A DNA stretch of 64,000 nt. Source: Streptomyces sp. NBC_01306. GTDB taxonomy: Bacteria > Actinomycetota > Actinomycetes > Streptomycetales > Streptomycetaceae. Positions 60,456 through 64,000 of the stretch are shown piece after piece (the stretch's first letter is position 1; the number at the start of each line of letters is the position of its first letter). The notes beneath the pieces were generated by a model. That model was not told where the DNA came from and did no database searches. It saw only the letters and a list, made by a program, of their open reading frames with translations. The stretch lies in NCBI RefSeq assembly GCF_026340465.1, contig NZ_JAPEPC010000001.1:1863501-1927500 (forward strand). Reading direction: 5' to 3'. A program made the position numbers and the translations under genes.

Positions 60456-61375
60456 ACGGGGACGGACCGGTGCGGGACGACGAGCGCGGCGCGCGGGCGC
60501 TGGGCACGGGGGACATCCCGGAGCAACAGGCCCGGCCGCATCCGGTGGAAGGCCTTTTGGAGTCGGCGGATCAGGCGGGCCTCATGAGCGAGCATCACGA
60601 GCACCACGAGCAGCACAACCCGCGGGACCGCAGCGGGGCGCGGGCGCTCTTCATCGAGCTGCGCGAGCTCCCGGACGGTTCGCCCGCAAAGGCCGAACTG
60701 CGCAACAGACTGGTGCGGATGCATCTGCCGCTGGTCGAGCATCTGGCCCGCCGCTTCCGCAACCGCGGGGAGCCGCTGGACGATCTGACCCAGGTCGCCA
60801 CGATCGGTCTGATCAAGTCGGTGGACCGGTTCGACCCGGACCGCGGGGTGGAGTTCTCCACGTACGCGACACCGACGGTGGTCGGCGAGATCAAGCGGCA
60901 CTTCCGCGACAAGGGCTGGGCGGTGCGGGTGCCGCGCCGCCTCCAGGAGCTGCGGCTCTCGCTGACCACGGCCACCGCGGAGCTCTCCCAGCAGCACGGA
61001 CGGGCTCCCACGGTCCATGAGCTGGCGGAGCGGCTGGGCATCTCGGAGGAAGAGGTCCTGGAGGGCCTGGAATCCGCGAACGCGTACTCGACCCTGTCAC
61101 TGGACGTTCCCGACACGGACGACGAGTCGCCCGCGGTGGCGGACACCCTGGGCTCGGAGGACGAGGCGCTCGAAGGCGTCGAGTACCGCGAGTCGCTCAA
61201 GCCGCTGCTGGAGGATCTGCCCCCGCGAGAGAAGCGGATTCTGCTGCTCCGGTTCTTCGGGAACATGACGCAGTCGCAGATCGCCCAGGAAGTCGGGATC
61301 TCACAGATGCACGTCTCGCGGCTGCTGGCCAGGACACTGGCACAGCTGCGGGAGCGCCTGCTGGTCGAGGAGTAG
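60452..61375 (+). CDS. sigH: Stress-response sigma factor SigH
   Basis: 307 residues from GTG 60452; an internal ATG at 60584 (MSEHHEHHEQH) would give a 263-residue form. Regions 2 (RNRLVRMHLPLVEHLARRF, GLIKSVDRFDPDRGVEFSTY), 3 and 4 (LPPREKRILLLRFFGNMTQ, QIAQEVGISQMHVSRLLART) are complete. It is the SigB/F/G group 3 type that controls osmotic stress and development. I assign SigH rather than SigF because of the paired anti-sigma gene and wblE nearby, as recalled from S. coelicolor. Multiple start forms of SigH are reported. Confidence 0.85.
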   Translation: MNGDGPVRDDERGARALGTGDIPEQQARPHPVEGLLESADQAGLMSEHHEHHEQHNPRDRSGARALFIELRELPDGSPAKAELRNRLVRMHLPLVEHLARRFRNRGEPLDDLTQVATIGLIKSVDRFDPDRGVEFSTYATPTVVGEIKRHFRDKGWAVRVPRRLQELRLSLTTATAELSQQHGRAPTVHELAERLGISEEEVLEGLESANAYSTLSLDVPDTDDESPAVADTLGSEDEALEGVEYRESLKPLLEDLPPREKRILLLRFFGNMTQSQIAQEVGISQMHVSRLLARTLAQLRERLLVEE

Positions 61376-61410
61376 ACGCAGCAGCCGGGGGGCATGGGCG
61401 GCGCCTGGGG

Positions 61411-61575
61411 GCTGTCGTCACAGTGCCGTCGTTGCCCGAAGGGCGGCCGCGCGGCGTCCGGTGCGTGCGATCGCAAGGCGCCGGAATGTTCTCGTAGCGG
61501 AGCTACTAGGGCATTTCGGCAACGCCGCGAGCGTGCGTGCCAGACGCCGCGCGGCAGGCGGCACTTTGACGACAG
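61411..61575. repeat. 165-bp imperfect inverted-repeat element
   Basis: Outer arms CTGTCGTCACAGTGCCG (61411-61427) and CGGCACTTTGACGACAG (61559-61575) match at 16/17. Nested arms include GCGCGGCGTC/GACGCCGCGC and GCCGGAATG/CATTTCGGC. The centre is GTAGCGGAGCTAC. It lies between convergent genes. Elements of this look recur between genes in several Streptomyces. Confidence 0.7.
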
Positions 61576-61578
61576 GCC

Positions 61579-62007
61579 CTAGGCCCCCCGCGCGCCCCTG
61601 ATCCCCAGCGCCTTGGCCGTCGTCGGGTTCACCAGCAGGACGAGCGCCGCCAGGGCCACCACTGCGAGCACCGCACCCGCCGGGATCAGCGCACCCTGCG
61701 CGGAGAGCAGCGTCCAGGCCACGGGCAGCGCGATGATCTGGGTGACGATCGCGGGGCCCCGGCTCCAGCTGCGGCGGAGCAGCAGTCCACGGGCAGCGAT
61801 CAGCGGGATGAGGGCGAGCACGATCAGCGTCAGGCCGGCCAGTGCGGACTGCCCGGGGCTGTCGCCGTCGGCGAACACTCCCTGCCCGATCACATAGAGC
61901 CCCCCGGCGGCCAGCGCCGCCCCTTCCAGCGCGGCCAGCGCCGCGGCGGCGGTCAGACGGGTGGGGCGGGGTCCGCTGGGCTGCTCTGCGGTCTGGTCGG
62001 TACTCAC
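61579..62007 (-). CDS. Small membrane protein
   Basis: 142 residues from GTG 62007; AGGGG lies close to the start. Four hydrophobic segments cover the protein (LAALEGAALAAGGLYVIGQG, ALAGLTLIVLALIPLIAARG, IVTQIIALPVAWTLLSAQGA, AVLAVVALAALVLLV). No family is recognised. It is divergent from the diacylglycerol kinase-family gene and terminates beside the 165-bp element. Confidence 0.8.
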   Translation of the reverse strand: MSTDQTAEQPSGPRPTRLTAAAALAALEGAALAAGGLYVIGQGVFADGDSPGQSALAGLTLIVLALIPLIAARGLLLRRSWSRGPAIVTQIIALPVAWTLLSAQGALIPAGAVLAVVALAALVLLVNPTTAKALGIRGARGA

Positions 62008-62089
62008 CCCTGCAGGGTAGCGGGCACCGTGGGGGCCGGATCGAGGCCGGGGCTCGGCCCGGTTCCGTGCGGTAGGTAATCTTCTGGTC

Positions 62090-63058
62090 ATGCGCGCACT
62101 CCTCGTGGTCAATCCGGCAGCAACCACCACCAGTGCCCGCACACGTGACGTACTGCTCCACGCACTCGCCAGCGAGATGAAGCTGGAGGCGGTCACGACC
62201 GAGTACCGGGGGCACGCCCGTGACCTGGGCAGGCGGGCCGCGGAGAGCGACGACATCGACCTCGTCGTCGCGCTCGGCGGTGACGGCACGGTCAACGAGG
62301 TGGTCAACGGACTGCTCCACCACGGCCCCGACCTCGAAGGGCTGCCCGGCCTCGCGGTCGTCCCCGGCGGCTCCACCAATGTCTTCGCCCGCGCGCTCGG
62401 CCTGCCCAACGACGCGGTGGAGGCCACCGGCGCACTTCTGGACGCGCTGCGTGAGCGCCGCGAGCGGACGGTCGGCCTGGGTCTGGCGGCCGGCACCCCG
62501 GGCACGGCGGACGAAGGGGTCCCCTCGCGCTGGTTCACGTTCTGTGCCGGACTCGGGTTCGACGCGGGTGTCGTCGGCCGGGTCGAACAGCAAAGGGAAC
62601 GCGGAAAGCGGTCCACGCACGCCCTCTATGTGCGTCAGGTCGTCCGCCAGTTCCTCGACGAGCCCAGCCGCAGGCACGGTGCGATCACCCTGGAACGCCC
62701 GGGTGAGGACCCGGTCACGGACCTCGTGATGTCCATAATCTGCAACACGTCTCCCTATACCTACCTGGGCAATCGCCCGATGTACGCCTCCCCCGAGGCC
62801 TCCTTCGACACCGCGCTCGATGTGCTGGGACTGTCGAAAATGTCACCCGCTCATGTGGCACGTTTCGCTACTCAATTGCTCACTTCGACGCCCGAACGAG
62901 GCCCCCACGGAAAGCACGCGGTTTCACTGCACGACCTGACCGACTTCTCCTTGCATTCCAAGGTCCGGCTCCCCTTCCAGATGGACGGCGACCACCTGGG
63001 ACTGCGTACGAGCGTGACGTTCACAGGCGTACGCCGTGCACTGCGTGTGATTGTGTGA
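62090..63058 (+). CDS. Diacylglycerol kinase-family lipid kinase
   Basis: 322 residues from the ATG at 62090. The catalytic-domain motif is VVALGGDGTVNEVVNGLL, followed by GLAVVPGGSTNVFARALGL, as in DgkB/YegS-type kinases. The C-terminal beta domain is normal. It phosphorylates diacylglycerol or a related lipid with ATP. It is followed by the 320-bp leader of wblE. Confidence 0.92.
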   Translation: MRALLVVNPAATTTSARTRDVLLHALASEMKLEAVTTEYRGHARDLGRRAAESDDIDLVVALGGDGTVNEVVNGLLHHGPDLEGLPGLAVVPGGSTNVFARALGLPNDAVEATGALLDALRERRERTVGLGLAAGTPGTADEGVPSRWFTFCAGLGFDAGVVGRVEQQRERGKRSTHALYVRQVVRQFLDEPSRRHGAITLERPGEDPVTDLVMSIICNTSPYTYLGNRPMYASPEASFDTALDVLGLSKMSPAHVARFATQLLTSTPERGPHGKHAVSLHDLTDFSLHSKVRLPFQMDGDHLGLRTSVTFTGVRRALRVIV

Positions 63059-63378
63059 GTGGAAGGACCCAAAGTCCTTTAACTCGAACGTTTGGGCTGG
63101 GATCCACCCCATGGAAGTACGGCTGTGACCTAGCCGACACCGAGGAATCAAAAAAAACTTTCCAGAAGGGGTTGTATCCGCCGCTGAGGTTTGCGAATCT
63201 CTACATGGCGCTCGGGACGGCCCGCAACACCGGCCTCCCTGAAAGCCAGAACCCCTCCTCAACACACAGGACCGCAACCAGGTCATCTGGAAGCCGGCCC
63301 TTCACTTGTCGGGGGATTCGTGAAAGCGTTCACATTCACAAGCAACCAGCACGCAACACCCTAAGAGAGGTAGCAGCC
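63059..63378. promoter_or_regulatory. Upstream region of wblE
   Basis: 320 bp without a gene of its own. A 14-bp imperfect palindrome GTGAAAGCGTTCAC is at 63320-63333. AGAGAGG at about 63364-63370 is the ribosome binding site. An open frame through the region lacks coding codon use. Confidence 0.5.
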
Positions 63379-63636
63379 ATGGACTGGCGTCACAACGCCG
63401 TTTGTCGTGAGGAAGACCCGGAGCTGTTCTTCCCCATCGGCAACACCGGTCCCGCGCTGCTGCAGATCGAGGAAGCCAAGGCCGTCTGCCGCCGCTGCCC
63501 CGTCATGGAGCAGTGCCTGCAGTGGGCGCTTGAGTCCGGCCAGGACTCCGGCGTCTGGGGTGGCCTCAGCGAGGACGAGCGCCGCGCGATGAAGCGCCGT
63601 GCCGCTCGCAACCGGGCGCGTAACGCGACCGCCTGA
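63379..63636 (+). CDS. wblE: WhiB-like iron-sulfur transcription factor WblE
   Basis: 85 residues beginning MDWRHNAVCREEDPELFFP. The four cluster Cys are in AVCREED, AVCRRCP (two) and EQC, followed by the GVWGGLSEDERR turn and an Arg-rich tail. It is the Wbl family, which binds a 4Fe-4S cluster and a sigma factor. The MDWRH start and the sigH neighbourhood fit WblE. Confidence 0.93.
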   Translation: MDWRHNAVCREEDPELFFPIGNTGPALLQIEEAKAVCRRCPVMEQCLQWALESGQDSGVWGGLSEDERRAMKRRAARNRARNATA

Positions 63637-63764
63637 CCACCCTGTTACACGAGCTTGAGCCAGGCGGCGCGCGTACAGCGAGTACGCACCACCGTCGCCC
63701 CCGAACCGCAGCGCGCAGTACCCCCGATGCGCACGCAGTAAGAGAACACCGGGAGAGTTCCTCT

Positions 63765-63829
63765 CCCCCAGCACACAGAGATGAGCCCCGGACCGAAGTG
63801 GTCCGGGGCTCATCTCTGTGTGCTGGGGG
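63765..63829. terminator. Bidirectional terminator, 30-bp perfect stem
   Basis: 63765-63794 pairs perfectly with 63800-63829 around a five-base loop GAAGT. It separates wblE from the convergent histidine kinase gene. Confidence 0.85.
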
Positions 63830-63893
63830 TGTCGTCTGTGTGCTGGTTGTGCCGGTGGGCGCTGTGCCGGTGGGGCGCCCGTCCCGGGCGGGC

Positions 63894-64000
63894 CTACGCG
63901 TCGCCCGGGACCGGTATGTCGAGTACCACATGGGTGCCGTGCCCGGGAGCCGGGACCATGTCGAACGAGCCGCCCAACTCCCCCTCCACCAGCGTCCGTA
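63894..64000 (-). CDS. Sensor histidine kinase, C-terminal end only
   Basis: Only the last 35 or so codons are in the window. They read LVEGELGGSFDMVPAPGHG followed by THVVLDIPVPGDA, the G2 box and last strands of a histidine kinase HATPase domain. The gene continues past base 64000. Confidence 0.75.
   Translation of the reverse strand, partial: RTLVEGELGGSFDMVPAPGHGTHVVLDIPVPGDA

Noticed and set aside
60452..61375. Assignment of the sigma factor as SigF
   Set aside because: SigF lacks this overlapping anti-sigma gene; the sodN and wblE neighbourhood points to SigH. Sequence comparison would settle it.

Overview
The window is high-GC actinobacterial chromosome, almost certainly Streptomyces. 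The reasons are strong third-position G/C codon use, GTG/TTG starts, nickel superoxide dismutase with its protease SodX, a WhiB-like wblE gene, a SigH-type sigma factor overlapping its anti-sigma gene, and an order (alpha-ketoglutarate decarboxylase ... malic enzyme ... sodN ... sigH ... wblE) that I recall from the S. coelicolor SCO52xx region. All functions are read from the sequence and from family knowledge; no search was run.

Layout. (1) 1-1480: 3' end of the alpha-ketoglutarate decarboxylase/dehydrogenase gene and a strong bidirectional terminator. (2) 1529-12919, minus strand: one tightly packed seven-gene operon. In order of transcription it encodes a trypsin-co-occurring-domain protein, a trypsin-like VMAP protease, a MoxR AAA+ ATPase, a SAV_2336/vWA protein, a 51-residue peptide with a TTG start, an FxsB-type radical SAM/SPASM enzyme and a TIR-NB-ARC-TPR protein. 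This looks like a vWA-MoxR conflict system joined to a cyclophane-type peptide maturase; the small peptide, ending in AYYEDAP, is a candidate RiPP precursor. (3) 13.1-24.9 kb: housekeeping and accessory genes. They are DUF6104, a DUF4097/PadR pair with an operator, a zinc-type dehydrogenase, malic enzyme, a polar amino-acid ABC transporter, a methyltransferase broken by a 35-bp palindromic insertion, a CGNR protein, and divergent sodX/sodN.

(4) 24,924-45,124: a 20.2-kb integrative mobilizable element inserted in the last codons of sodN, bounded by a 21-bp direct repeat (20/21). It carries a tyrosine integrase, an XRE regulator, an excisionase, a DUF3631 ATPase, a MobC-like protein and a relaxase, with a candidate oriT. 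I see no FtsK/TraB-type transfer ATPase. Cargo: a ParB-like/GIY-YIG-like gene pair flanked by 43-nt inverted repeats; a HAD-methyltransferase-APH kinase-unknown operon divergent from an HTH-TPR regulator and a NUDIX gene; and a two-gene kinase-helicase plus PLD nuclease system matching type I Mokosh anti-phage defence, with base composition unlike its neighbours.

(5) 45.2-64 kb: chromosome again. It holds a protein tyrosine phosphatase, an ArsR-type regulator with a truncated MFS gene, a DUF952-DUF1349 fusion, a carboxymuconolactone decarboxylase-like protein, a GntR/DUF1648 pair, a family 2B encapsulin with its polyprenyl synthase partner, NsrR and flavohaemoglobin (each with an NsrR-like operator), an ACC deaminase-like enzyme, a CPA1 antiporter, a UBP zinc finger protein, the anti-SigH/SigH pair with a BldD-like box, a DAG-kinase family enzyme, wblE, and the 3' end of a sensor histidine kinase.
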